The position numbers and the translations under genes are program-made. Of a stretch of 64,000 nucleotides of DNA, positions 34,947 through 46,151 are shown piece by piece (the first letter of the stretch is position 1; the number at the start of each line of letters is the position of its first letter). The notes under the pieces are model-generated. The model searched no databases, was not told where the DNA came from, and was given only the letters and a program-made list of their open reading frames with translations. The stretch comes from Amyloporia xantha (lineage: Eukaryota > Basidiomycota > Agaricomycetes > Polyporales > Adustoporiaceae), in the NCBI GenBank assembly GCA_036971615.1, contig JAYKKR010000021.1, positions 124,001 through 188,000 of the forward strand. Direction: 5' to 3'.

Positions 34947-36208
34947 GAAGGGCAATTGCAAGCAATGAGAGCTTGCGGCGAGTGTCTCACTACTTATGGC
35001 CCTGTGAGGGCGCGGGTAAGTTTGGCTATTGACCGACTTGGGGACAAAGAGGGCGATTGAATGGCTTACCTAAGACCTTATTGTTGTTGTTCTGGTCGCG
35101 CGACTTCTTGTAAAGGCGAGGTTGTCAAGGCGGGAGGGTGGTGGTGGTCGTTGAGAGATGCAGAGGGGGTGTTGGGAGTTCATGAACAGTTCATGGATCC
35201 AGCGAGTACACCACCGACGACTCCAGGAATCAGGACGGACGGGCGACGACCCGCAGCCGTCCAGACAAATATTATAGCCCGTCCCATCCGCCACCCTCTG
35301 CCGGTCGGAGTTCGCTCCGGCCCACGCTTCCACCCCCTCGGCCGACTTCGGCGCCCAGTGCAGAGCCACCGGCACTCCCCGGATTCGGGCAGATCCGTTC
35401 TCATCCATCTCCACACCCGCAGCAAGCTCTAGCCACCAGTGCCACCAGTGCCACCACTCATCCACAACCAATGCGCGTGTTTCGCCAACGCCAGCACAGT
35501 CTGAGTACACGGCTCGGAGGCACTACACTGCCCGTTCATTCCACGAGATGCTTCGCTGCTGCGCCCCCAAAGATAACATGTACAGGTTCTATTTTGAACC
35601 TTGATCCTCGCCTCGCGGCCCTCGTCCTAATTTATCCATGGCTGTACTCACCCTTTCTCCCAGACAGCGCGACAACGGCGCGACCGTCTAACGCGCGTCT
35701 TGTTGTCTGAAATTAATCACGTCCCTCTTTCATAAGTATGCCAATTTTGCCGCATGGAATCTGCATCGTGTATGTACGAAGGAAAGGAGCTCAGTAGACT
35801 GCTATCTTTCATGAACAACGATCGATAGCACCCAATAAGCAGCCTAGACCTGGAGGCCAGAAGCCTGAAGCTTGGAAGAGTGAAGTACATGCTAGCGTTA
35901 TCGTCCGTACATCTATTTTTTCCCATGTGTTCCGGTTACTTTAGCCACGGAAGACAGACTCGGGTGGTCTCGTACCCAGAATTTTTATGCCGCACCCCAG
36001 GTATACATGTGCGGTGGTTAGGTGCGACATATACCGTCTGGGTACGAGACCAGACTCGGGAGCAAATCTGAGACTGGGTTGCTGACCAATTGGCGCCTAA
36101 TACCCGCCCATGCGCCCTTACCGCATTTGGACAGCGTCGGCGCGTCCGACGTCGCGTTGCGCGTCAACGCCGATCGCCTCTCTAACCTAGTAGCCATTTG
36201 CTTTGGCT
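34947..36208. promoter_or_regulatory. Long divergent intergenic region, FLC-like gene / amidohydrolase C
   Basis: 1,262 bp between two divergent starts. It contains short GCCACCAGT repeats (35431-35458), and the 88-bp MITE at 35965-36052 lies 156 bp upstream of the paralogue C start. Open frames here, such as a 146-codon minus-strand frame at 35070-35510, have Trp/His-rich low-complexity translations and are not called. Confidence 0.5.
35965..36052. mobile_element. 88-bp miniature inverted-repeat element with 8-bp target duplication
   Basis: Perfect 16-bp inverted ends TGGTCTCGTACCCAGA (35965-35980) and its reverse complement (36037-36052) enclose 56 bp that are themselves partly palindromic (CCGCAC..GTGCGG). 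The identical octamer GACTCGGG lies immediately outside both ends (35957-35964 and 36053-36060). An 8-bp target duplication is the hallmark of hAT-superfamily insertion. Non-coding and very small. Confidence 0.82.
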
Positions 36209-39200
36209 ATGGCCTCCAAGGTTGTACTAAGCGTTCTGGTCGCTTGGGCCGCCGTCTCCCTATTCGGAGGTTACCTAACATTCACGAGAGATGCCCGCGC
36301 GGCGGTACCCTTGGCTGCCCCCAAGATCCTCAGGAAATGCAGAGCACTCGCACTGAAGCCTGGCCCGCCAGAGACATTCAATCTGCGTTCGGCGTCCGAC
36401 AGGCTCCAACCAGGAACGAGCGCGACACTCATCCGCAACGCGACGCTGTGGACAGGTCGCGTGCAAGGTCTGGAAGTCGTCCAAGGCGACCTGCTCGTCG
36501 ACCAGGGACTCATCAAGGCCGTCGGTCACGTCAAGCCGGAGCTACTGGATGCGCTTGACGATGTTCTCGTCCTGGACGCTCACGGGTAGGTGTATCAGCC
36601 ATTTATATGTTACTCGCAGGCTGAGAACGCTGCTGAAGTGCATGGGTCACCCCGGGGTATGTCGCAAGGTCGCGCTGAACGCTGCGCCGTCTTACACCTC
36701 CCACAGTGTCATCGACGTGCATTCTCATCTGTCGGTTTTCTCCTCGCCTGAGCTGAACGGGGCTGCCGATGGCAATTCATACAATGGTCTTGTCCTTCCA
36801 TGGCTGCGGTCGCTTGACGCCCTCAACACACACGACGATGGTTAGGCCCAACCCTCCATGACTGCACCGAACGGCCCAGCTGACTGGCTATATACCTGCA
36901 GGCCTCAAGCTTGCCATCGCGGGCGGAGTGACAACCTCACTAATCCTCCCTGGCTCTGCCGATGCAATTGGTGCGTGCACTGATTGAGAACTGAGTGAGC
37001 TCCTCATGAGACGGCATGAGCACAGGCGGTCAGGCGTTCGTCATCAAACTGAGACCTACGGATGAGCGCTCTCCGTCGTCCATGCTGCTCGAGCCCCCCT
37101 TCGGGCTCAACGGCTCAGACGTGGACCTGACCTCGCCACCACGATGGCGACACTTGAAGTATGTCTTTCCCCTACCCAGTAATGAGAGAGCGTCGGTTGA
37201 TTTGTCCTCCCAAGGCATGCCTGTGGTGGGTGATCGACCGGCCTCGACGTTTGTGAGCTCATCTCATGCTGATAATCTCTCACATCTCAGGGGAGAATCC
37301 ATGTACGAGTGCATGCATAGCTATCAGTTACCAAATCTCACCCTTTACATTCTCTGTCCATGCGCTTAGCCCGAGTCTATGACGGCACCCGGATGGATAC
37401 AACTTGGGCTTATCGCCAGGCGTAAGTGGCTCATGTTCTGTCTGATTACACACCGACGTCTATTGTATTTGAATCGCTACACACGCTCATATCCGTTTAG
37501 TTATAACAAAGCCCGGCAAATCAAAACCGCGCAGGACGAGTATTGCTCTCACGCATTATCAGGGAACTGGCTTGCAGTGGCAAGAAAGCCTTTCCCCGAG
37601 GACCTGCAGTGGGAAATAATGGTGGACGTCCTGAGAGGAAAAGTCAAGGCAAGCGCGACCTGCTAGCGCCATGCTGATGCATCGCAAATAACTGAAGCAT
37701 GCTAAATGATATAGGTCCAAACGCATTGCTACGAGGCGGTTGACTTTGATGACTTCGTCAGGGTATGTGCCTGTCTAATACATCCATAGCGACGAGCATT
37801 AACTGCGATGCATCCAGTTGTCGAACGAATTCAAGTTCCCAGTTGCTGCGTTTCATCATGCACACGAAGCCTACCTCGTTCCGGAAGTCTTAAAGCAAGC
37901 ATACGGTCGGTCTTGCTCTACGCGTCTTCTCTTTCCTTCTCAGTTTACCATATGAGCAGAACATACGCCAGCCGTCGCGATGTTTGCTGCTTTCTCTAGG
38001 TAAAAGATCATCCAGCGATACGTTCGAAGGAACTCACGTTTGCCACAGGTACAAACGGGAGGCATACCGCCACTCAGAGTTTGCCCCTCGTATCCTTGCG
38101 GACAACGACATACCCGTGATTATGAAGGTATGGGAAGTCTGTTTCCCAGTCTTGAGCTTCATTGATCTTCCATCTATATGCAGTCAGACCACCCCGCCAT
38201 CGTGTCTAGGTATTTGATGAACGAGGCTGCCCAAGCGCATTACTATGGACTTTCTGAAAACCTGGCGCTGGCATCAGTCATCAGCACTCCTGCCACGCTT
38301 CTGGGTCTCGATCATCGCATCGGCTTCTTGAAGGAAGGCAAGTCTTCATTCACATTCTGCTATTTCTAGCTACTGACTCGTGATCAATTTAGGCTATGAT
38401 GCTGGTTCGTGCGCATTGCGATTCCTGAATAGTCTGAGAGCTAACGTAGGCGTATGCAGACGTCGTAATATGGGACAGTCATCCCCTATCACTGGGTGCT
38501 ACGCCCACACAGGTCATCATCGACGGTATCCCTCAATTTAGCCCCTCGTACGCGGTCGAAAAGCCTGCGTCTTTCCAACACGCGCCCGCAACGCCCGACT
38601 TCACTCAGGAGGCGGTACGGACTCTGGAGTACGAGGGCCTCCCGCCTCTGGAGCCTGCCAGATCTACAGCCGGCGTCGTCATCTTCACCAATGTCTCGAA
38701 TGTCTGGGTCAAGGATCGCAACGGCGAGGGCATCGTCGATTTGTACGAGACCAGCGGATATACCCCCGAGTCGGTGATCGTCGTTGAGCATGGCAAGATG
38801 GTCTGCTCCGGCATGTGTCCGAGACACACATCACGTCCAGAGGCCGTGATGATCGACCTCCAGGGAGGATCATTGCAGCCGGGCCTTGTCTCCTTCGGGT
38901 CCAGCATGGGACTACAGGAGATCGCTATGGAAGTATCGACAACGGATGGAATGGTGTATGACCCCCTCTCAATGGAAGTGCCTTCCATTGCTGGAGGGGA
39001 TGGTTATCTCTCGCGAGCCGTTGATGGGTTGCAATACGGTACACGCGATGCTTTGTGAGTGGCCAGTGTTACTGGGACAGTAGGAGAGCATCATCACTAA
39101 TGGTCCCACTCAAGGCTCGCGTACCGTCATGGTGTCACGGTCAGCGTGACGGCTCCCATACAAGCGTCGTTCTTCGGCGGGCTCAGTACTGCGTTGTCTT

Positions 39201-40170
39201 TAGGCTCGGCACACAAGCTCGAGAAAGGTGCTGTCGTTCAAGAGGTGACCGCTCTGCATGTTTCGCTTGGCCGTTCCGATGGGATCCCGAGTGTCAGTAC
39301 ACAAATTGCAGCACTGAGGCAGTACCTGTCAAATCCCGCTGGCGAAAGTGGGAGATGGTTTGCCGAAGTGGCCAAGGTGAGTTGGTGATGGTGTTCTGTG
39401 GGAGCGCCAGTTGACGCAGATATGACAGGGCGCAATCCCGCTCGTCGTCAACGTGAACAGTGCTGATATCATAGCCACTTTGATCAGCCTCAAGCGGGAA
39501 GTAGAGGCGAAAACTGGAACATCTATCAAACTGACCATTGCCGGTGCTGCTGAGGCGCATCTACTTGCGAAGGAGATTAGCGAAGCCAACGTCGGCGTGA
39601 TTCTCACCCCTCCAAGATCCTATGTGCGCGAACTTTCTTTCGCATCGGGCTCATTATGGTTCTCATTTTTGCAACGCCTCGCTAGCCATATGATTGGGAT
39701 CATAAGCGGATGTGAGTAAATTTGGCGTGGAGGCGTGCCTCAGCGCTCACTATACTTTTCCAGCCTTCCGGGTCCTCCGCTTGTTCAGGAAGGCTCGATT
39801 TCTCGCCTGATCAAACATGCAGTTAAGGTTGGTCTTGGGCCGCAAGGCTTGGCTTCTGCTCCGATGTGTGCTTGGGCAGTTCGAAACCTTAGGTTCGATG
39901 CCGCATGGGTATGTGTTCCTCGAGACCGTCCCGACGTTCCTGTCTGATTCAGCGTTGCACTGCGTGAAGGCATATCGAGACGCACCCAATGTCTTGAGCA
40001 AAGCCTCCGCGATTGCTCTCGCCTCGTCAAATGTCGAGGAGCTGCTCGGGTTGAAGATTGCTCCAGGTGAGGAAGATCTCGTAGCTACGGCGGCAGGAGA
40101 CTTGCTCGGATTCGAGGGTAAAGTGGTGGCCGTAATCTCTCCGAGAAGAGGGATAGTGGATTTGTTTTGA
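36209..40170 (+). CDS. Membrane-anchored tandem amidohydrolase (CE9-like), paralogue C
   Basis: Third copy. The start at 36209 is MASKVVLSVLVAWAAVSLFGGYL, so the anchor lies at the extreme N-terminus and the cytosolic lead is shorter than in A and B. Catalytic half: NATLWTGRVQGLEVVQGDL, VIDVHSHLSVFSSPEL (intact HxH), IAGGVTTSLILPGSADAIGG, VQTHCYEAVDFDD, FPVAAFHHAHEAYLVP, VIMKSDHPAIVS and DVVIWDSHPLSLGATPTQV. Second half: VIFTNVSNVWV, MVCSGMCPRH, QPGLVSFGSSMGL (HxH lost), LAYRHGVTVSVTAP, LVVNVNSADIIATLISLKREVE, ending RRGIVDLF. Micro-exons are 37215-37225 (11 nt) and 37291-37302 (12 nt). No lesion found. It is followed in tandem by Rad10 only 111 bp downstream. Its promoter holds a recent MITE. 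Confidence 0.83.
37215..37302 (+). other. Two adjacent micro-exons (11 nt and 12 nt) in paralogue C
   Basis: Exons 37215-37225 and 37291-37302 supply KHACG and GENPS before RVYDGTRMDTTWAYRQA. Same lengths and phases as in A and B. Confidence 0.8.
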
Positions 40171-40281
40171 TTATGCTCTATTATAAGGATTAGATAGTGT
40201 AGTAAAATGTATGGGTCTCCCTTGGCAATTGGGCGCTTGAACGTTATTGAAAGTTGGGGATGCGGGCGCCTAAATCAGACC

Positions 40282-41718
40282 ATGTCTGTATCTAACCTCG
40301 GCTCGAGCAGTTCAACCCGCCAGGGGACTCCTGTGAACGCGCCAAAACCTCCAGTTGTTCAGCCTGGCACTGGCAATAATATAATAGTCAACCCCTGTCA
40401 GGTATGCGTTCTCAGCAGCTCGGGGTGCAGGACAGTGAACCGACGTCAGTCAGCGCGGAAATCCCATCCTAGAATGTGTGAGGAATGTAGGTAAAGAATT
40501 CGGGGACATCGTTGCGGACTACCAGGTGGGTAGGACAACAGGTGTTCTGTTTTTGAGGTACGACAAAATGTGTTCCTTCAAGGTCTAATTTATGCGGACC
40601 GAACCTTCTTGCAGCTTGCGATATCACCGCCTACACCCTGAATACATCCATCAGCGCATAGAACGCCTGGGTCACTCCTATAACTTGCGGATTCTATTAC
40701 TTATGTGTGATGTTGTATGTCAAATTTTCCCTTGTACCGAGACTTGGGGCTCACAATTGCAGAGCGAACATCAAGAGCCCATCAAAGAACTCATGAAAGT
40801 GTGTTGCGCGTTTGCTGCCCTATCGTCTGTTTATATTCATGTTACCGATTTATAGATATGTCTCATCAACAATGTCACAATCATGGTGGCTTGGAAGTAT
40901 GTGTTGACCGCTGTCCTCTGCGGACCATTTCTAATAGGCTTTTTACATAAGTGCGGAAGAGGCAGGATTTTACCTTTCTACCTACAAGCAATTCGAGCAC
41001 AAACCCCCAGATCTCATCAAAGAGCGTGTCGACAAAGATTATCACTCGATGCTTCGTACCGCTCTCACTTCCATAAGCAAAGTGAACAAAACCGACGTGG
41101 AAACGCTGCGCACGTCGTTCGGTGTAAGTCGCCCTGCATGCCATTGCAGCATACCATAAGCTGATGGAGTGTCAGAGCTTCGCTGATATCGCAAAAGCCA
41201 CATCTGATCGGCTACAAAACCTACCCGGGTTCGGACAAGTGAAAGCAAAGAGAATAGTGGATGCATTCGAGAAGCCCTTCCGAAACAACGCAACCAGCAC
41301 CCTTTCATCACAGCCACAAGGAGCGCGGCTTCAGTCAATTCACTCAGATAAAGGCAAGAACAAGGAGAGCCAGCCCCAAGCGTCATCGATCGAGTCTGGC
41401 ACGACCGTCGCTGCTAGACCGCGGGAGACGAGAGAACCAAGCCCCGTCTGGGACATCGAACTAGACCTTAACAACTCTCCTTCGCCATCACCTGAGATGG
41501 GGCCTCCCCCTGAGCGCTCGCCTGCCCCTTCAGCCCCAGCCCTGCATTCAGCAGAAGAGGAAACGGGTGTTGTACGGCGGAGCAAGCGGCCACCTAGTCC
41601 TGTCTGGGATATCGAATTAGATCTTAACGACCCCGACCCAGAAGATCCAACAAGTAAGAGCAAGAAAAGGAGGACTAACGAGACATTTGGCGAGCCATCC
41701 CTGTTACCCGAATCTTAG
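40282..41718 (+). CDS. RAD10: DNA excision-repair protein ERCC1/Rad10
   Basis: Non-catalytic partner of the XPF/Rad1 structure-specific nuclease. The start at 40282 is [15 protein letters not shown]. The central domain reads [31 protein letters not shown], then [80 protein letters not shown]. The C-terminal double helix-hairpin-helix begins [39 protein letters not shown] disordered tail after it contains [11 protein letters not shown] twice (41440-41472 and 41596-41628). It ends LPES with TAG at 41716-41718. About 370 residues in seven or so exons. The tail is longer than in yeast Rad10. Confidence 0.92.
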
Positions 41719-41914
41719 AAGTTTCCCATTAAGATTCGCCATGTAATGCGGTATTCCGAGCTATTGGATTGTATTTTATATACGCATAAACAGGCTGATT
41801 ACATATCTATAATCTAGCACTATGAAATATGGGGGAGCAGACGTCCGACTCTTGTAAGGTATAGAGATTGAGCACAAGCCGCACTTGCTCCATAATGATG
41901 TAGGGCATTGATCT

Positions 41915-44900
41915 TTATTTTCTAGGTTGTCCAAAGTAGCCGTGTAGGTTTCGCGGCTTTCCATTACCTGGACCAGAGCGAGAGCCAGCAAGTTGCTGAT
42001 AGTATACACGGAAGGAGAGACGCTGTAAAGTGGCTTTCGCCCGCGAGCGATCCAAATGAACAGCGCGCGTGTCAACTGCAGGTAGGAGTCCTCAGCAATG
42101 CATTTCCAAATCACGAAGCCAAGAATCGATACACACTAATTTTCCCATGCAGGGCATCGAGCCGATGCCTCACTTGCTCCAGTGGTGTAGGAGGTTTCTC
42201 CTTGATTTTGCTAGCAGAATTTTGCACGCAAGTTGTACCCTGGACAGCGGCAGCATCCTCCTTGAGAGCCTCCTTTTCTAGCGCCACGTACTCGTCGATA
42301 CTGGTCAGGGCTTTGCTAAGAACGCCCAGGTGGCATGAAAGATTGTCATAGTAGTCGTCCTTCTCTGAATTGCCCTGTACGTCAAAGAGGGCTTCAGAAC
42401 CTGCCGGCGGCGAAAGTAATTCGAGGATGGGTAAGAGAGAGGGAAGTTGAGTGTATGAATCCTTCGAAGAGTATTATCAGCCTGGTAGCTCGATACATAA
42501 GGAAGTTGAGCACACCTGTCCCGGAGGGTCCATTTCAAGGAGCAGACAACGCGCGATCCATCGCACAATGCGTGTGGTCTGAGCGCATCCCGTCGGCATA
42601 TAAGAGAAGAGAAGGCCTCGGTTGACAGGTGTCAGGTCCTTCGCGAATGCAACAATTTTAGAGCAGACCGCAATCTCCTGCAATAAAGCTGAGTGTCAAA
42701 TAGCGACTTCGTGACGAAGCACGCTTACAACGGCGGGGGCATCGGTTGGGATGCTCCGCCCAAGAGCCTCAATTGCTGTCACGACATTACTCTTGACGGT
42801 GAAGGACGCAGATGCATCTAGGGCCACGAGGAGCATGGACAAGATGAAATCAGGGATCTCGTGTTTAGCTACTGCACGGTGTCTGTAATGGGAGCAATAA
42901 GTATAAACATAGTGCTCAGGACAGGCGTATAGTGACCTACCGAGCAAACGTGCTGACCAGAGACACAAGCCGATACAAAGTCTCTGCCCTATCAAATGGT
43001 GCCACCTTGTGGTGTTGTGCTGATTCATGGTTCCATCCCATGGTTTCCACGACGCTGGTCCTGGCGCCAAGATGGAAGAGGGTATCTAACACTAGAGAGA
43101 ACGAGAAACCCGCGCGCGGCGTTGGCAAGGTTGTACAAGTGCAGATGTGGAGCAGAGTTTGATATGCAGGTTGACTAAAGGGTCTTGAGGACGGGGACAT
43201 AGCTATAATGGAGTTAAGTTAGATCCACTTTCAATAGAGTTATCGTCTAGAACTTTACCGAGATTAAACAGCCAGGGCAGTAATTGCGCCAGCTGCTGCG
43301 GTGCCAAACAGACCAGGAGGTTCGAGTTGAGTAGTGCAACTATCTCGCTCACATCTAAGGGTGCCATCAGGAAGAGCGTTCAAATACATAAGCAAAGTAC
43401 ACACCAACTCCATCGACAGCATCTCGCAACATAAGAAGCAGAGGGTGGTTGTCGATATCCGCTTCGCCCAACGGGAATGGTGGCATGCCATCCACCTGCA
43501 TATCCTCTTGTTGCGGTGCCGTCTCAGGGTCGTCCCAGAACGGCACACCCAGCACCTGCACCTTCTTCTTTCCTTTTCTTTTGACATTCCTCTTCCCGCG
43601 ATCCTGGGCCAAGATCTTCTTGACCTTTTCCCCGCCCTCCTCGCCAAGGAACTTCTCGTACTCGTCCTCCTCCAGCACCACTTCGTCGCTGTCGGTCCCG
43701 TCATCGCTCTCGTCAGAAGTGTCCATCGGAAGGGGACTCGACGACCTCAATTTGAGTCCTCTCGCGCCCTCCTGGACGACCAACAGCGCAGCCTTCTCGT
43801 CCGCCCATGCGGGATCCTGTTCTTCGTCGTCCATTTCGACCCTCAGTTCGTCCTTCACCTTCGATGACGAGGCGATAGCAGCTTCTGCGGCGCGCAGGGC
43901 ATCCATGCCCTTGCCGCGCTTGTCCGCCAGAGCCTTCTCCTTCAAGAGCGCCTCTAGCGGATTCGACTTTGCGCGACGGCTTGCGTTTCGTCGGCGCATT
44001 GTCGCTGGTGAATAGCGACGGGAGCCTCGACTCTGTTCGGTAACTGCTCGCAGCAGAAGGCGAGTGGCGGCGCAGGTTGTATCGAGCAGAGACCCGTCGT
44101 GACTCCTGCGGACTGTCGAGGTTGGATAGAGGAGAGCTGAAGGGCCCGGGCCTGGTACTGACCGGCTGAGTGACACTTGGAGACATCGCACGCTCGTCAG
44201 CTTTGACCGTGATTAGAGATGTGAGCCCGACGTACGCTTTGCCCTTGCCTTTGTCTAGCTTGTTCAATTGCGCCATGAAGTCGTCCTCCGATTCATCACT
44301 GCTGTCCTCAAACTGTTTGTATTCTAACGGCTCTTCGTCGGGGCTGGAGACGATCTCGGCATATGCTTTCGCCTTGATTTCGGCGATAATCTTGGCCGTC
44401 TTCGACTCCGTGTCCAGAGCCACTGGAGTGACCGGCAAAGGCGCTGAATCGCCCGTTGGAGGTGGCGTTAGGGACCGATGCGCGTCGGTAGCAGGCGGCG
44501 ATTCTGGCCTGGATACCACCTGAGAAGGCGAAGCCACCGTCGACAGGGTGTTGGATGCATCAGTGACTGCGGCTGGGTAGCTCGACAACATGGACTCTAT
44601 ACTACGAGCACGCAGCTGCGCACTGACTTCCGCCTCTGAGAAAGGAATGGTGAGGACAGATTCCGGTACCGCGGACGTGCTTCGCGTAACAGCCCCAGAC
44701 GGAGGTGCCATCGATGCGTCGACGTCCATTGGGATATCCACAGTGGTGGGTATGTCGTCTGCGACAGGAACGAAGTCATCCTGAGGAAGACGTTCGTTTT
44801 CAGATGGTGAGGTACACCGTTCCGGACTGGGCGGGCTAGGCAGAGCCTCCTTTCTCCACCTGTCAACGGTTTCTTTCACCTCCACAGGATCCTTCCTCGC

Positions 44901-45851
44901 TATTTTTGGCGGAGACAGTTCCTGCTCGTCAGACTGGCTACTGGGAATGAGCTCTCCTACGTCTGCATCGTTTCCAGAACTCAGCGAGTTCATGGCAGGA
45001 TCCCCAGACGAGGCAAGACGCGCGCGCTTCGGAGGTGTAGGTTTCCTGCCGAGATCATTAGCGGTAGGAGATGGCAGAACGTTATCCTTGGGTGCCAGTG
45101 GTTTGCTGCGAGAGGAAGAAGTCGACTTTGACGTCGGAAATAAGCCCTTGGACGATACGGGAGGTATTCTCGGAACGCGAATCTGCGTGATTTCAGGTTC
45201 TCCGTCGGAGCTGTCTTCTAAGGGCCGTTTCAGAGGTGACTTTGGCTTTGACGCAGGACGAAGGCGCGGGGTGGGCAACGGTGGGAGAGGAAAGCGAGGG
45301 ACGAGTCTTGCAGGAACGGTCGCAGTTGGAGCTCCGGGGGGCACAAGCGAAGCTGGTAAGCCTTTTGAGCTACTCGCGGTAGATGAACGCGTCCGCGCGT
45401 TCGGTGCGATCGAGTCGCTCGAGGATCTTCCAGACACATTCGCAGTTGGAGCTGCGCGGGGCACAAGTAAACTCTGACCGGGTGGTAAGCCTTTCGAGCT
45501 ACTCGCGGTCGATGAACGCGTCCGTGTGTTCGGTGCGATCGAGTCGCTCGATATTGAGATGTGAGAGGGAGAATCGGAAGAGATGGATATGTGGGTGGCC
45601 TCTGAAGAGCTGGAGATGGTGATGACCTCCTTATCGGCAGGAGGAGGAGCGAGTACTTTCTTTGTTTTCGGTGCAGGCTTGCTCGTAACGGCTGGTTTAG
45701 CATCTGGCATGGTTCTCTCCTGCGATGGGTCCGGCTTCAAAGAGGCCGTCTGCGATGATTGTCGGGCGAAGAATGAGGGTAACGAGCCGCGACGAGGTGG
45801 GTCGACAGACTTGTGCGGTGTTTTTGCGGCTTTCCTCGTCGACCTGGTCAT
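41915..45851 (-). CDS. Large nuclear protein, possibly SMC5/6-associated (CANIN/Nse6-like)
   Basis: The start at 45851 gives MTRSTRKAAKTPHKSVDPPRRGSLPSFFARQ, whose FFARQ resembles a PIP box. About 600 disordered acidic/Ser-rich residues follow, with IT-/ISISSDS motifs (about 45538-45600) and a two-copy repeat with a 129-bp period (45294-45551). The C-terminal part is helical: NPLEALLKEKALADKRGKG, KKVQVLGVPFWDDPE, SEIVALLNSNLLVCLAPQQLAQLLPWLFNL, YQTLLHICTCTTLP, DLTPVNRGLLFSYMPTGC..RIVRWIARCLLLEM, then KPPTPLEQVRHRLDALHGKIS and TRAVHLDRSRAKATLQRLSFRVYYQQLA, ending at 41915. The layout resembles fungal proteins annotated with the CANIN (SMC6/NSE5-interacting) domain. That is memory of a weak family, so the function is tentative. 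A 40-nt weak intron or an indel is needed near 44020-44060. Confidence 0.55.
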
Positions 45852-45917
45852 GGTTGTCGGCGAGCGGTCGTCGTCGTCGTCGCTGAGGCTCACCCAAGGA
45901 GTCCAAGACTTACGCGC

Positions 45918-45965
45918 ACGCGTAGAAAGTGGACCACAGTGTAACGATCACGGTCACTAACGCGT
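45918..45965. promoter_or_regulatory. Paired ACGCGT boxes in a divergent promoter
   Basis: ACGCGT occurs at 45918-45923 and 45960-45965 in the 300-bp gap between the putative SMC5/6-associated gene (-) and the Dsc4-like gene (+). It is embedded in CGCGAC-rich sequence. This matches the MBF/MluI cell-cycle-box consensus; function is inferred. Confidence 0.4.
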
Positions 45966-46151
45966 GACAGCGACGCGACGCGACAAGGACCTCGGACATC
46001 CCTACACGGCAATTACCGAACACGATCATTGCAGGTAATTGGGGACGTTAGCGCTCGAGTGTCGAGCGACGACGGTGCACGGACACCGCACTCAGTCAGT
46101 GCCAGTGCTGGCTACAATCTCCTTGCAAACACAGCTAGACTACCTAATGTC

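Noticed and set aside
35070..35510. 146-codon minus-strand open frame in the FLC / paralogue C gap
   Set aside because: The translation is Trp/His/Arg-rich low complexity with no family resemblance, and the opposite strand is equally open. Treated as chance in GC-rich DNA.
19744..40170. Secondary-metabolite or catabolic gene cluster
   Set aside because: The genes between the three hydrolases (histone deacetylase, ATP synthase subunit, FLC protein) are housekeeping, and no transporter/regulator/oxidoreductase set is present.
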